This document shows positions 9,069 through 18,269 of a DNA stretch of 64,000 nucleotides, one piece after another. The stretch covers positions 186,001 through 250,000 of the forward strand of contig CBDCWT010000058.1 of the NCBI GenBank assembly GCA_965223305.1. The letters run 5' to 3'. Origin of the DNA: CBDCWT01 sp965223305. GTDB lineage: Bacteria > Planctomycetota > Planctomycetia > Pirellulales > Pirellulaceae. The notes below the pieces were generated by a model. That model saw nothing but the letters and a program-made list of their open reading frames with translations, was not told where the DNA came from and ran no database searches. Both the position numbers and the translations under genes were made by a program. Every line of letters begins with the position of its first letter. The first letter of the stretch is position 1.

Positions 9069-11879
9069 TCACGGCTGTGCCCGGTCGGTAACGTCACGAC
9101 CAAGGGCCGTCTTGTATTCCTGCAGGTGCTCGCGGAGCTGCTCTCGGTTCCTGGCCGTGGCGTGCGCAAGCGCTCTCTGCTGCCATTCAACGGCCTGCTC
9201 AAGATCCCCTTGTTCGTAGTAAATACGCGCAACGGTATCCAACGTGGCATCGTTAGTGTGGTCCTGTAAAGAACTGGCCCGCTCAGCAATTCGCATTGCC
9301 TGCTCCAAGTCCCTTTGCGAGTCCTCCACCTCCGTAACTAACATCCAGGCAATTGAATTCAACTTCGGACCATCGTCCCAATGTTTGCTGGCTAGATCGT
9401 CGGCCAGCTTGAAACCGTCCCGATAGGCGCTCTCGCGCAGCAGCTCTCGTAACTTGCGGAGTTCATATCTCTGAAATCGCTTAATAAGTCCCTGCGTTTC
9501 CTCAAGTCGATGGCGATGCCGATTCGGAAACTGATGCTCGAGTTGAGCCAACAGCTCCTCGGCGGATTTGAAGTTTTCCAGGGGTGATTTCAGGTCGTCC
9601 CGGTTGGACTCGTATTGAACGATCCCCAGATTTCGGAACGCCGTTCCTAGACGCTCAAGTTCGCGCGTATAGCGCGGCACCTCCGGGTTGAAATAGACCA
9701 ATCGCGTGAGACGCTCCTGGGCCTTCTGGAAGTGTGAACGAGCAGCGACGGAGTCCTTCCTGGAAACAGCTTCACCGTGCGCGCGATGGCAGAGAGACAA
9801 CACGAACTGAATCTCCAAGTCGTTCTGAGAGTCCTCCAATGCCCGCTCGAAATTGGCAATAGCATCGCGGTAGTACTGTTCGGTGGCCGCCGCCAACTCC
9901 GGCTTTTGGGCCGAGTAGAGCGCGTGGCTGAAGTAGCCTTTGCCAAGATCCCTACAGACCTTGCTGAAGCGTGAACGTAAATCCGCGTTTCCCGGCTCTT
10001 TCTCACGGAGCGATTGCAAGAGATCGCGCTGCTTTGTTCTGACCTGGTTCGCCACCTCGAAAAAGTCGTGCGGCGTGCTCAACTCTCCCGTTTCCCGGTC
10101 GGTGAGGAACTCGCGCAATTCTGCGGCCAAATCGACGAACTCCGCAGGTCGCATCCCGCGAAGGGTCAGACCAATGTTCATCTGCGAGTTAGCTAGGCTC
10201 AACTCATGCTCGACTGCATCCAAGTGCAGCTTGTTACCCAGCTCAGCACCCGCCAGCTCCACGCGTTCTCTGGCAGCCTCCACCAGCTTCTCTCGTTGCA
10301 GGGCCGCCCGGCGATACGCATCGAGTGCTTCGGCATACCTGCGCTGCCTGTCGTACACGACACCGAGACCATTCAGCGAGTTGGCGTGCTCGCGGGCGAG
10401 CAGCGGATCGCCCTGCTGGATTTCCGCAGCTCGCTGAAAGTAGTCGATCGCCTCTTCAAACCGGTCCTCCCCCTCTGCGATCCGCCCTAGGTTGAAGTAT
10501 GAGATCGCCTTGGCAGCCTGTAACTTGGCATCGCCGGCGTCGCGGTCAGCATAACGCTCGTAGTGCTGTCTTGCCTCTCCGAGCAACTGACGGCGCAGTT
10601 CTTGCATTCCAGGCGCGTTGAGGAGCGTGTTGTTTGCGACGCTCGTAAAGTACTTGTCCACCGTCGCATTCGCTTCATCACGAGCCCGCGTCGCGTTTGC
10701 CGTCGCAGCATCTGCCTGGTCGCGGGCCAACTCCGCCGCCAGCCGGGCCTGAATCGAATCGTCTCGCGCCTTTTCGGCCACTCGCCGCTCAAACCGTGCT
10801 TGCAGGAACAACAGCAACATGACAACCGCCACCAAGGGCCCCAGCACAGCAAGCGAAGCCGCAAGGCGATTTCTCTTGCTCCATCTCCAGACGCGGGCGA
10901 CTTTGGAAATCGGCCTGGCGTGAATGGGCTCGCCTTTGAGGAAACGACCCAGCTCATCAGACAGTTCTGCGGCCGAGTCGTACCGCTTACTTGATATCTT
11001 TTCCAAACACTTGAGACAGATCGTTTCCAGGTCTCGAGGTACTCTCGAATTCAATTTGCGCAGAGCCGGAGGCTCCTCTGTGAGAATGCGGACCACCAGC
11101 ATTCTCTTCTCGCCTCGAAACGGTAGTTCTCCGGTGAGCATCTCGAAGAGCATCGTGCCGAGCGAATACACGTCCGAACGGCGATCTGCCTCGTGTCCCA
11201 TGCCCTTGGCCTGCTCCGGCGACATGTACGCCGGAGTCCCCAGAACGGCGCCTTCTACTGTCATGGTGATCTCGCCCGACTCGCGCTTGGCCAAGCCAAA
11301 GTCCATGATGTGGGGCTCACCGGCCAAGTCCATCATGATGTTGCCAGGCTTCAGGTCGCGGTGGATGACCCCCTGCTGGTGGGCATGGTGCAGCGCTTCG
11401 GCAATCTTCGCACAGAGCTGGGCCGCTTCCCGAGGAGGTAATGGCCGGCCATCAAGCCACTCCTTCAGGTCGGCCCCCTCGACGTAGTCGCTGACGATAT
11501 AGACAGAGTCGTCGCTCTTACCCACTTCGTGCACGCTGACGATCCTAGGATGCTGGAGCTGTGCCGCAGCGCGGGCCTCGCGCAAGAACTGCTCGGTCTC
11601 GGAATCGCTCAACTGCCCCTTGCGCGGAATTTTGACAGCCACCGTGCGGTCAAGCTGCCTGTCTTTCGCCTTCCAGACGGCACCGAAAGCACCAACGCCT
11701 AAGTTTTCGACCAATTCGAAGTGGCCAATGGTCTTGGCTGCCCGGCGCGCCGTTTCGGTGACATCCGTGCCGCCAATCAAGCTGAAGTTGCTGCCGCAAG
11801 TCGAGCAGACAATGTTCTCGAAGGTCGAATCGTCGAGAATCTCAAGCGGGTTGTGGCAGTGTGGACAACGGACACGCAT
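9069..11879 (-). CDS. Serine/threonine protein kinase with zinc ribbon, one TM helix and TPRs
   Basis: A 936-residue Hanks-type kinase. An N-terminal zinc ribbon (CPHC, then CSTC about 20 residues later) is followed by the kinase domain (about residues 50-320) with glycine loop LGVGAFGAVWKA, Lys in VAVKIPRKG, HRDLKPGNIMM, MDFGLAKRES and GTPAYMSPEQAKG, all catalytically complete. One transmembrane helix (SLAVLGPLVAVVMLLLFL, about residue 350) leads to a long helical extracytoplasmic region with TPR-like units such as YFNLGRIAEGEDRFEEAIDY and a C-terminal YYEQGDLEQAVEWQQRAL. The start was moved to the ATG at 11879, which begins the zinc ribbon; the longer frame is not supported. It is divergent from the Gfo/Idh/MocA gene at 11985. 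The ligand is unknown. Confidence 0.92.
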   Translation of the reverse strand: MRVRCPHCHNPLEILDDSTFENIVCSTCGSNFSLIGGTDVTETARRAAKTIGHFELVENLGVGAFGAVWKAKDRQLDRTVAVKIPRKGQLSDSETEQFLREARAAAQLQHPRIVSVHEVGKSDDSVYIVSDYVEGADLKEWLDGRPLPPREAAQLCAKIAEALHHAHQQGVIHRDLKPGNIMMDLAGEPHIMDFGLAKRESGEITMTVEGAVLGTPAYMSPEQAKGMGHEADRRSDVYSLGTMLFEMLTGELPFRGEKRMLVVRILTEEPPALRKLNSRVPRDLETICLKCLEKISSKRYDSAAELSDELGRFLKGEPIHARPISKVARVWRWSKRNRLAASLAVLGPLVAVVMLLLFLQARFERRVAEKARDDSIQARLAAELARDQADAATANATRARDEANATVDKYFTSVANNTLLNAPGMQELRRQLLGEARQHYERYADRDAGDAKLQAAKAISYFNLGRIAEGEDRFEEAIDYFQRAAEIQQGDPLLAREHANSLNGLGVVYDRQRRYAEALDAYRRAALQREKLVEAARERVELAGAELGNKLHLDAVEHELSLANSQMNIGLTLRGMRPAEFVDLAAELREFLTDRETGELSTPHDFFEVANQVRTKQRDLLQSLREKEPGNADLRSRFSKVCRDLGKGYFSHALYSAQKPELAAATEQYYRDAIANFERALEDSQNDLEIQFVLSLCHRAHGEAVSRKDSVAARSHFQKAQERLTRLVYFNPEVPRYTRELERLGTAFRNLGIVQYESNRDDLKSPLENFKSAEELLAQLEHQFPNRHRHRLEETQGLIKRFQRYELRKLRELLRESAYRDGFKLADDLASKHWDDGPKLNSIAWMLVTEVEDSQRDLEQAMRIAERASSLQDHTNDATLDTVARIYYEQGDLEQAVEWQQRALAHATARNREQLREHLQEYKTALGRDVTDRAQP

Positions 11880-11984
11880 TGGGCACGACCTATTACATCC
11901 TGGAGCAGCCAATACATAATAACCGAGACCGAGCCACAACGGGGCATTGTCTACCTGTTGAATCCGTCTACAGGACACCAAATC

Positions 11985-13040
11985 GTGCACGAAACGCTAA
12001 ACATCGGACTAGTCGGAGCTGGTTGGTTCGGACGTGAAGCACACTTATCCAACTTGCTGCAAATTGACGGAGTGAACGTCCTCGCAGCCAGCAGCCGCAG
12101 CACGACCAGCTTAAGTGAAGCGCAGGCAATCTGCGGTGACGACTTGCTGACTTTCACCAACTGGCACGAATTGCTCGATATCCAAGCCATCGATGCCGTC
12201 ATCATTGCTCTCACGAACGATCAGCATCACGCAGCATCGCTCGCTGCGTTCCATGCAGGGAAGCATGTACTGTGCGAAAAACCACTGGGTTTGACAGTGC
12301 AGCAATGCGACGAGATCATTGCGGCGAGTCGTGCGGCGAACCGGATCCTGCAGGTTGGCCACGAAATGCGATTTCAGCGGCTATACCAAGAGGCCAAGAA
12401 CATCGTCGATTGCGGAGGCATCGGCGACCTGCACTTGATGTGGTGCCGCGAGCTGCGTGGACCGATGCGAGAGGGCTGGCGTTCCAGCCAGCAGCTCACC
12501 GGCGGCACCTTGCTTGAAAAAAACTCGCACCACTTCGATCTCTTCAACTGGATGCTCGGCAAGTCCCCACTTCGCGTCGCGGCACTTGGCGGCCGAAACG
12601 TGCTGCTCGATCGCGAAGTGCTCGACAACGCCCAAGTCTTAGTCGAACACGAAGACGGGCGGCGCTCCATGCTAGAGCTGTGCCTATTCGCACCTTCCGG
12701 AGGTGACACTGAGATCGGCTTCGTCGGCACGCAGGGTTTGATCAACACACTCAACCAGACACAACAACTCACTCATCATCGCTTTGAAGGTGCCAAGAGG
12801 ACTGCATTACACCTCCCCGACTCGGCCAACGAGACGGGATTCAAGGATGCGTCAGGCCGAATCGACCGGGGGATCCGCGCTGAGCTGGAACACTTTCTAG
12901 AATGCTGTCACACTGGCGGGCGACCATTGACCGATGGTTCGTCCGCTCGCCAGGCTGTCGCGGTCTGCATCGCCGCAGAGGAGTCGATCCGGCGAGAAGA
13001 GATGGTTACGGTGGAAGAGATCGTGAGCGGCCGATACTAG
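11985..13040 (+). CDS. Gfo/Idh/MocA family NAD(P)-dependent oxidoreductase
   Basis: A 351-residue cytoplasmic dehydrogenase with an N-terminal Rossmann domain (LNIGLVGAGWFGREAHL, the GxGxxG-type dinucleotide loop) and the family's catalytic Lys in LCEKPLGL. The C-terminal alpha/beta substrate domain includes GGTLLEKNSHHFDLFNWM, with the expected paired histidines. The GTG at 11985 is chosen because AGGA lies upstream and because the longer frame runs back into the divergent kinase gene. An MFS transporter starts 60 bp downstream on the same strand, so uptake and oxidation of one sugar or polyol is plausible. The substrate is not predictable. Confidence 0.88.
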   Translation: MHETLNIGLVGAGWFGREAHLSNLLQIDGVNVLAASSRSTTSLSEAQAICGDDLLTFTNWHELLDIQAIDAVIIALTNDQHHAASLAAFHAGKHVLCEKPLGLTVQQCDEIIAASRAANRILQVGHEMRFQRLYQEAKNIVDCGGIGDLHLMWCRELRGPMREGWRSSQQLTGGTLLEKNSHHFDLFNWMLGKSPLRVAALGGRNVLLDREVLDNAQVLVEHEDGRRSMLELCLFAPSGGDTEIGFVGTQGLINTLNQTQQLTHHRFEGAKRTALHLPDSANETGFKDASGRIDRGIRAELEHFLECCHTGGRPLTDGSSARQAVAVCIAAEESIRREEMVTVEEIVSGRY

Positions 13041-13100
13041 GTTTTTGTCGCAGCAACTTTCCATCGCTGGCCTCTCTTACAGATACGGAGGGCAATTCAG

Positions 13101-14396
13101 GTGCACGACCTGCAAGAAAAGGAAGACAAGCGCTGGTACCACAGCGTGACGCGCTACCAGTGGCTCGTCCTGGCAATTGCCTCGGCTGGCTGGGTGTTTG
13201 ACGTTTACGAAGGTCAGATTTTTAATCTCACCCGCCACCAGATGCTTACCGAGATTGTGGGTAGCAATGAGAGCGACATCAAGAAGTACGGGGATTGGTT
13301 TCTGATTATCTTTCTGCTGGGCGGCACAGTTGGTGGGTTGGCCGCCGGGTCACTCGCAGATAGGTTCGGACGGCGCCCACTGATGATCGTTACCATCCTG
13401 GCCTATTCACTCTTCTCGGGACTCACGTTCTTCGCAACCGAGCTATGGCACGTTGCTGTGCTGAGGTTTCTGGTGGCGATGGGAGTTGGGGGAGAATGGG
13501 CGGTAGCAGCCAGTTTGGTGGCGGAGGTGTTTCCCGCGCGAGCCCGCGCCCAGGCGGCGGGCATCTTCCATGCATCCAGCGTGATCGGCACTTCCGCAGC
13601 GGGCCTCGTAGCAATACTGGTCGACTCCCACTGGCGATACGCCTATCTGATCGGTGTGATTCCGGCACTGCTCGTGCTTTGGGTCCGCGCAGGAGTCCGT
13701 GAACCGGAGAAGTGGCAGACCAAGAAAGTTGAAGCCGCGTCATCTCCGAGCGACGTTCAGCTGGGAAGCTTTCGCGACCTGCTCTTCAACAGAAAGTGGG
13801 CCACCCGTGCTCTGTTAGGGATGGCCCTGGCTGCTGTCGGGTTGGGCACCTTTTGGGGAGTTTGCATTGCTGGACAGGATCTTGTCCGAGAGTTCTTGAT
13901 TCGGCAAGGCGCACCTCCCGCAGCAGCCGCAGAACGCGGAAAGTTCGCGTACTCGATCGTGCAAACGGCCGGTGGAGGTTTGGGGTTGCTGGCGTTCGGC
14001 CCGTTGTGCGCCTGGTGGGGACGAAAACCGGCCTTCGTCGTCATCCACCTACTAGCGTTCCTCGTCGTTCCGCTAGTCTGCTTCGGACCCACCTCCTATA
14101 CACAGCTCCTTTGCTTGCTGCCGTTGTTTGGATTCCTGACGCTCGGGATGCACGCCGGTTATGCCATCTACTTTCCCGAGCTGTTTCCCACTCACCTCCG
14201 CGCAACAGGGACGAGTTTCTGCTTTAACGGTGGTCGTATTCTGGCGGCGCCGGTTCTATATCTCTCAGGATGGCTCAAGGCGCAGCCGAATATGCAACTA
14301 GGCGTCGCGGTCTCGTCTTTGGCAGTCCTCTTTCTGGTCGGCGCGGTGCTGATGACTTTCCTGCCCGAGACAAAAGGCCAAGAACTGCTCGAATAG
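13101..14396 (+). CDS. MFS transporter, metabolite:proton symporter type
   Basis: A 431-residue permease with about 12 hydrophobic segments. Landmarks are the loop 2-3 motif LADRFGRRPLMIV, the fourth-helix region LVAMGVGGEWAVAASLVAEVFPARARA, and the second-half motif YFPELFPTHLRATGTSFCFN, typical of the sugar and organic-acid symporter branch (SHS/MHS-like). GTG start with GGAGGG upstream. It follows a Gfo/Idh/MocA gene by 60 bp and precedes a DUF1552 gene. I infer a small uptake and oxidation unit; the substrate is unknown. Confidence 0.88.
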   Translation: MHDLQEKEDKRWYHSVTRYQWLVLAIASAGWVFDVYEGQIFNLTRHQMLTEIVGSNESDIKKYGDWFLIIFLLGGTVGGLAAGSLADRFGRRPLMIVTILAYSLFSGLTFFATELWHVAVLRFLVAMGVGGEWAVAASLVAEVFPARARAQAAGIFHASSVIGTSAAGLVAILVDSHWRYAYLIGVIPALLVLWVRAGVREPEKWQTKKVEAASSPSDVQLGSFRDLLFNRKWATRALLGMALAAVGLGTFWGVCIAGQDLVREFLIRQGAPPAAAAERGKFAYSIVQTAGGGLGLLAFGPLCAWWGRKPAFVVIHLLAFLVVPLVCFGPTSYTQLLCLLPLFGFLTLGMHAGYAIYFPELFPTHLRATGTSFCFNGGRILAAPVLYLSGWLKAQPNMQLGVAVSSLAVLFLVGAVLMTFLPETKGQELLE

Positions 14397-14538
14397 ACTC
14401 AAGCCCACCGCCAACATCTCTCGCTTGACCGTCACTCACAGCCTCAGTAAGCTAAACTGCCTTCGCGAACGGCCTTGCTCTGTCGTTCCACGTGCTCGCT
14501 CGAAGTCGATCACTTTTTTCGCAAGAGAGAGATTGGCC

Positions 14539-15864
14539 ATGACGGTTTCCAGCAGTTCCCGTCGCAACTTCCTTCGCACTCTGGGAATCGGCACGACCGC
14601 CGCCCCCTTCGTGCTAAACCTCCCGAGCTTGGGCTTCGCAAACCAGCAGCGGCGGAAACAGAGGCTGGTGATCATGTTCAGCCCGAATGGGATCGTGCCC
14701 ACCACTTTTTGGCCGGATGAAGAGGGCGAGTCGTTCAAGCTCAAGGAAAGCCTGCAGCCGCTCGAACCTTTTCAAGATCGCAGCTTGATTCTACATGGCG
14801 TCGGCGACAAGGTGCGGGGAGACGGTGATAGCCACATGCGCGGCATCGGCTGCCTGTTGACCGGAATCGAGCTGTTTCCGGGGAACATTCAAGGCGGTGG
14901 AAACACGCCGGCGGGTTGGGCCAGCGGACACTCGATTGATCAAGAAATCAAGAACTTTCTGCAGAGAAACGCAGCGACGCGCACCCGTTTCGGCTCGCTG
15001 GAGTTCGGTGTGATGGTGCCGAACCGCGCCGATACCTGGACCAGAATGGTCTACTCAGGGCCGAACAAACCGATCGCGCCCATCGACAACCCGTATCAGA
15101 TGTTCAATAAGTTGTACGGTCAACTGAAGGATCGTGAGAACCTAAGAAGCATCCTGGACGAACTGCAGGAAGACCTCCGCAAGGTCAGCTCCGTCGTTCC
15201 CGTGGAAGACAGACGGCTGCTCGAGGAACATACAACATTCGTGCGCGAAATGGAGCAGGAGTTGCAAGCGTCTTCGATGGCCGCAAACGTGGGACACCCA
15301 GTACCAGAGCTCGCGCCAGAAGTCGAAGAGCAGAACGACAACATGCCGTTGATCAGCAAGATGCAAATCGACCTGATGGTGAATAGCTTCGCCGCAGACT
15401 TCGCTCGCGTAGCGACCTTCCAGATCACCAAGTCTGTAGGTCAGGCGAAGATGCGATGGTTGGGCATTGAGGAAAGTCACCACACTCTGTCACACAAAGA
15501 AGACAACGACGAGGAGTCTCAAGACAAACTAACCCGCATTAACCGTTGGTACTGCGAGCAACTGGCCTACCTCGCCCGTCGGCTGGCAGAGACTCCCGAA
15601 CCAGGTGGTGAGGGCAGTTTGTTGGATAACACACTCATCGTGTGGACCAACGAGTTGGGCAAAGGCAACTCACATACGCTGAATAACATTCCGTTCGTAA
15701 TGGTTGGTAGCGGACTGAATTTCCGCATGGGTCGGTCGTTGAAGTATGGCGGCGTGCCTCACAACCGCCTGTTGCTCTCGTTTGCCCACGGCATGGGCCA
15801 TCCTATCGAGCAATTCGGTAATCCAATTTTCTGTGTCGATGGCCCGCTCTCGGGTCTGACATAG
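14539..15864 (+). CDS. DUF1552 domain-containing Tat-exported protein
   Basis: A 441-residue member of DUF1552, a secreted family abundant in Planctomycetota and some other phyla and of unknown activity. In those genomes it usually travels with DUF1588/DUF1592/DUF1595 cytochrome proteins, which are absent here. A Tat motif (SSRRNFLRTLGIG) opens the chain. Family motifs follow: LVIMFSPNGIVPTTFWP, DGDSHMRGIGCLLTG, and near the end WTNELGKGNSHTLNNIPFV. The ATG at 14539, with GAGAGAG upstream, is preferred over the longer frame because the Tat peptide begins there. Confidence 0.9.
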   Translation: MTVSSSSRRNFLRTLGIGTTAAPFVLNLPSLGFANQQRRKQRLVIMFSPNGIVPTTFWPDEEGESFKLKESLQPLEPFQDRSLILHGVGDKVRGDGDSHMRGIGCLLTGIELFPGNIQGGGNTPAGWASGHSIDQEIKNFLQRNAATRTRFGSLEFGVMVPNRADTWTRMVYSGPNKPIAPIDNPYQMFNKLYGQLKDRENLRSILDELQEDLRKVSSVVPVEDRRLLEEHTTFVREMEQELQASSMAANVGHPVPELAPEVEEQNDNMPLISKMQIDLMVNSFAADFARVATFQITKSVGQAKMRWLGIEESHHTLSHKEDNDEESQDKLTRINRWYCEQLAYLARRLAETPEPGGEGSLLDNTLIVWTNELGKGNSHTLNNIPFVMVGSGLNFRMGRSLKYGGVPHNRLLLSFAHGMGHPIEQFGNPIFCVDGPLSGLT

Positions 15865-16125
15865 AGCCCACTAAGCGAGCCATTCGAGTGTGACTGACTC
15901 GTAGACGCTTCGGGCGGCGTTGCCGGTTGCCAGCTGCCTGTTGAGCACATTGTTGGCGTTTTCAACCTGCCAAGCTCGGACCGAGTTCCGCGCGGGCTCT
16001 TTCTCTTGGTTTCGCGCCCGTTCTACTGGGAAGTCCGTCGAGCCTGCCTAGTCGAGTTGTTCGAGCGGCGCGCGCTCGCTTACAATCTGGGGTGAACACG
16101 CTCGACGCGCACCGGAGCTGCCTAC

Positions 16126-17112
16126 ATGCGGATTGGAATCATTGGGCTCAAGGGCCACCACAATTACGTGCTCGAGGGCGCCCGGCAGCTGAACGAGTGC
16201 CAAATCGTCGCCGTCAGCGACAGCAACGAGCAGGCGGCCCAGCAGCTCCTTCGCCGAGAGCCGCTGGCCGAGAACGCCGAAGCCTACCAAGACTGGCGGC
16301 ACCTGCTGGAACATACTCTGATGGACGTCTGCGTTGTTGGAGATGAAAATGGCCTGCGAGCGGAACAGCTAATCGAGTTAGCACAACGCGGCATTCACAT
16401 CGTAGCCGAGAAGCCGCTCGCCACGTCGCTGGACGACTTGCAGCGTGTCCGGACCGCCTTGCAGGAGAGCCAGAGCCAGCTGACGATGCTGTTGACGATG
16501 CGCCATGATGCGAAGTACTTCACGATGCATAACTTGGTGCAGCAAGGTGTGGTTGGACAGGTGCGGCAAGTGACTTGCCAGAAGTCGTATCGACTGGGTC
16601 AACGCCCAGAGTGGCAGAAATTCCGAAGCCGGCTGGGAGGTACCATCCCGTATATCGGCGTGCATGCGTTGGATTTGATGTCGTGGGTTACTGGCCTCAG
16701 GTTTGCGAAGCTCGCTGCATTTCACGCTGCGGGCGCACGTCCTCAAATGAATGAAACGGAGGACTCGGCGTCCATCCTCGTCTCGTACGAGGGAGGTGCT
16801 TCTGGCACGGCGCGGCTGGATTACCTGCGACCAGAGACGGCCCCCAGCCACGGTGACGATCGACTCCGAGTTGCCGGCACGGAGGGTGTCCTTGAAATCG
16901 CTTATCCTGCACACGAACCGATGTTGATCACATCACGGGCAGAGCCGGCGCGTGTCAACGTCGAGCCCAGCACACACCTACTGGTCGACTTTCTTCAGTC
17001 GCTCGACACGGATGCACCGCCCAGGATCACTGCTGAAGACTGCTTTTACATTACTGAGGTTGTGCTGCGAGCGCGCCAAGCTGCTGACGATCGAACGTTA
17101 ATCTCATTCTGA
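16126..17112 (+). CDS. Gfo/Idh/MocA family oxidoreductase
   Basis: A 328-residue NAD(P)-dependent oxidoreductase without a signal peptide. The Rossmann start is MRIGIIGLKGHHNYVLEG, where GLKGHH replaces the usual GxGxxG, so cofactor binding may be altered. The catalytic Lys lies in VAEKPLATSL. The substrate domain contains GGTIPYIGVHALDLMSWVTG, with the conserved His and Asp. The next gene, also of this fold, begins 138 bp downstream, and an enolase-superfamily gene follows, which suggests one route for sugar or sugar-acid conversion. Upstream bases 15865-16125 show nothing recognisable. Confidence 0.87.
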   Translation: MRIGIIGLKGHHNYVLEGARQLNECQIVAVSDSNEQAAQQLLRREPLAENAEAYQDWRHLLEHTLMDVCVVGDENGLRAEQLIELAQRGIHIVAEKPLATSLDDLQRVRTALQESQSQLTMLLTMRHDAKYFTMHNLVQQGVVGQVRQVTCQKSYRLGQRPEWQKFRSRLGGTIPYIGVHALDLMSWVTGLRFAKLAAFHAAGARPQMNETEDSASILVSYEGGASGTARLDYLRPETAPSHGDDRLRVAGTEGVLEIAYPAHEPMLITSRAEPARVNVEPSTHLLVDFLQSLDTDAPPRITAEDCFYITEVVLRARQAADDRTLISF

Positions 17113-17250
17113 TGCGCTGCATGAGTGGCGACTTTGGAGATGTTTCCTGAATCGCGTCTACAAGTTCCTCGGTTGCCCAACGGCTGCCGGCATGCCCACG
17201 GCCGGCTGCGAGAAGCCAACCGGCAACACAAGTCTCACACGGAGAGCATC

Positions 17251-18222
17251 ATGTTTCGCAGAAACCTGCTCGGCTTACTGCTGACCGCCATCGCCTCGTA
17301 CTGTTTTGCTGATAACTCAAAGCCGATTCGAGTTGGCATCATTGGGCTGGACACCTCGCATGTCATTCAATTCACGAAAATTCTCAACGACGAGAACGTC
17401 GGACCGGAGCTAGCCAATTGCCGCGTCGTGGCTGCATATCCGAAAGGAAGCCCGGATATCGAGAGCAGCGTGAGTCGCGTGCCCCGCTATGTCCAAGAGA
17501 TACAGCAGTTTGATGTTGCGATCGTCGATTCGATCGACGAACTACTCACGAGAGTGGACGCGGTACTCTTGGAAACCAACGACGGGCGACCGCATCTCGA
17601 ACAGATTCGCCCGGTGTTGAAGGCAGGCAAGCGGGTTTTCGTCGACAAGCCGTTGGCTGGTTCGTTACAAGACGCGATCATCATCTTTCGCGAGGCGAAA
17701 CAGGCAGGTGTGCCCGTTTTTTCGTCTTCGTCGCTCCGCTATGGTCAAGATTCACAAGCGGTGCGGGCCGGGTCGCTGGGTCGCGTCAACTACTGCGAGA
17801 CCTCCAGTCCGGCCAGCATCGAGAAGACACATCCGGATCTTTTTTGGTACGGCATTCACGGAGTCGAGTCTCTCTTCACCGTGATGGGCACTGGATGTCG
17901 AGCGGTAACCCGTAGTATGAGCGACGATGGCAAGATCGTCGTCACCGGACGCTGGGACGGTGACAGAAAGGGAGTCTACCGGGAGAGCGACGGCTACGGT
18001 GGCAAGGCCGAAGGTGAAAAGGGTACCGGCCCGGTTGGTTCGTCCGGTGGATACAGACCGCTGGTTGTGGAAATCGTCAAGTTCTTTCGCACGGGAGAGC
18101 CTCCGATAGACGCCGAAGAGACACTTGAGATCTACGCGTTCATGGAAGCTGCGGACGAGAGTAAACGGCGAGGCGGCAGCGAAGTGACACTGGACGAGGT
18201 CATGAAACTCGCAGAACGGTAG
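17251..18222 (+). CDS. Secreted Gfo/Idh/MocA-like protein
   Basis: A 323-residue protein with a signal peptide (LLGLLLTAIASYCFA, cleavage probable after about residue 20) followed by a Rossmann-like domain, IRVGIIGLDTSHVIQFTKIL. The EKP catalytic motif of the family is altered to DKP (VFVDKPLAGSL). The substrate region is shorter than normal and ends with GGYRPLVVEIVKFF. Export is unexpected for an NAD(P) enzyme unless cofactor is folded in before Tat export, and no twin-arginine motif is visible. It may be a non-redox or tightly cofactor-bound member. The start was moved to the ATG at 17251, which has GGAGAG upstream and begins the signal peptide. Confidence 0.82.
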   Translation: MFRRNLLGLLLTAIASYCFADNSKPIRVGIIGLDTSHVIQFTKILNDENVGPELANCRVVAAYPKGSPDIESSVSRVPRYVQEIQQFDVAIVDSIDELLTRVDAVLLETNDGRPHLEQIRPVLKAGKRVFVDKPLAGSLQDAIIIFREAKQAGVPVFSSSSLRYGQDSQAVRAGSLGRVNYCETSSPASIEKTHPDLFWYGIHGVESLFTVMGTGCRAVTRSMSDDGKIVVTGRWDGDRKGVYRESDGYGGKAEGEKGTGPVGSSGGYRPLVVEIVKFFRTGEPPIDAEETLEIYAFMEAADESKRRGGSEVTLDEVMKLAER

Positions 18223-18269
18223 CGATCGAGCGTAACGACAATCTGTGCGGTGTCTGAAAGAGGACAGCC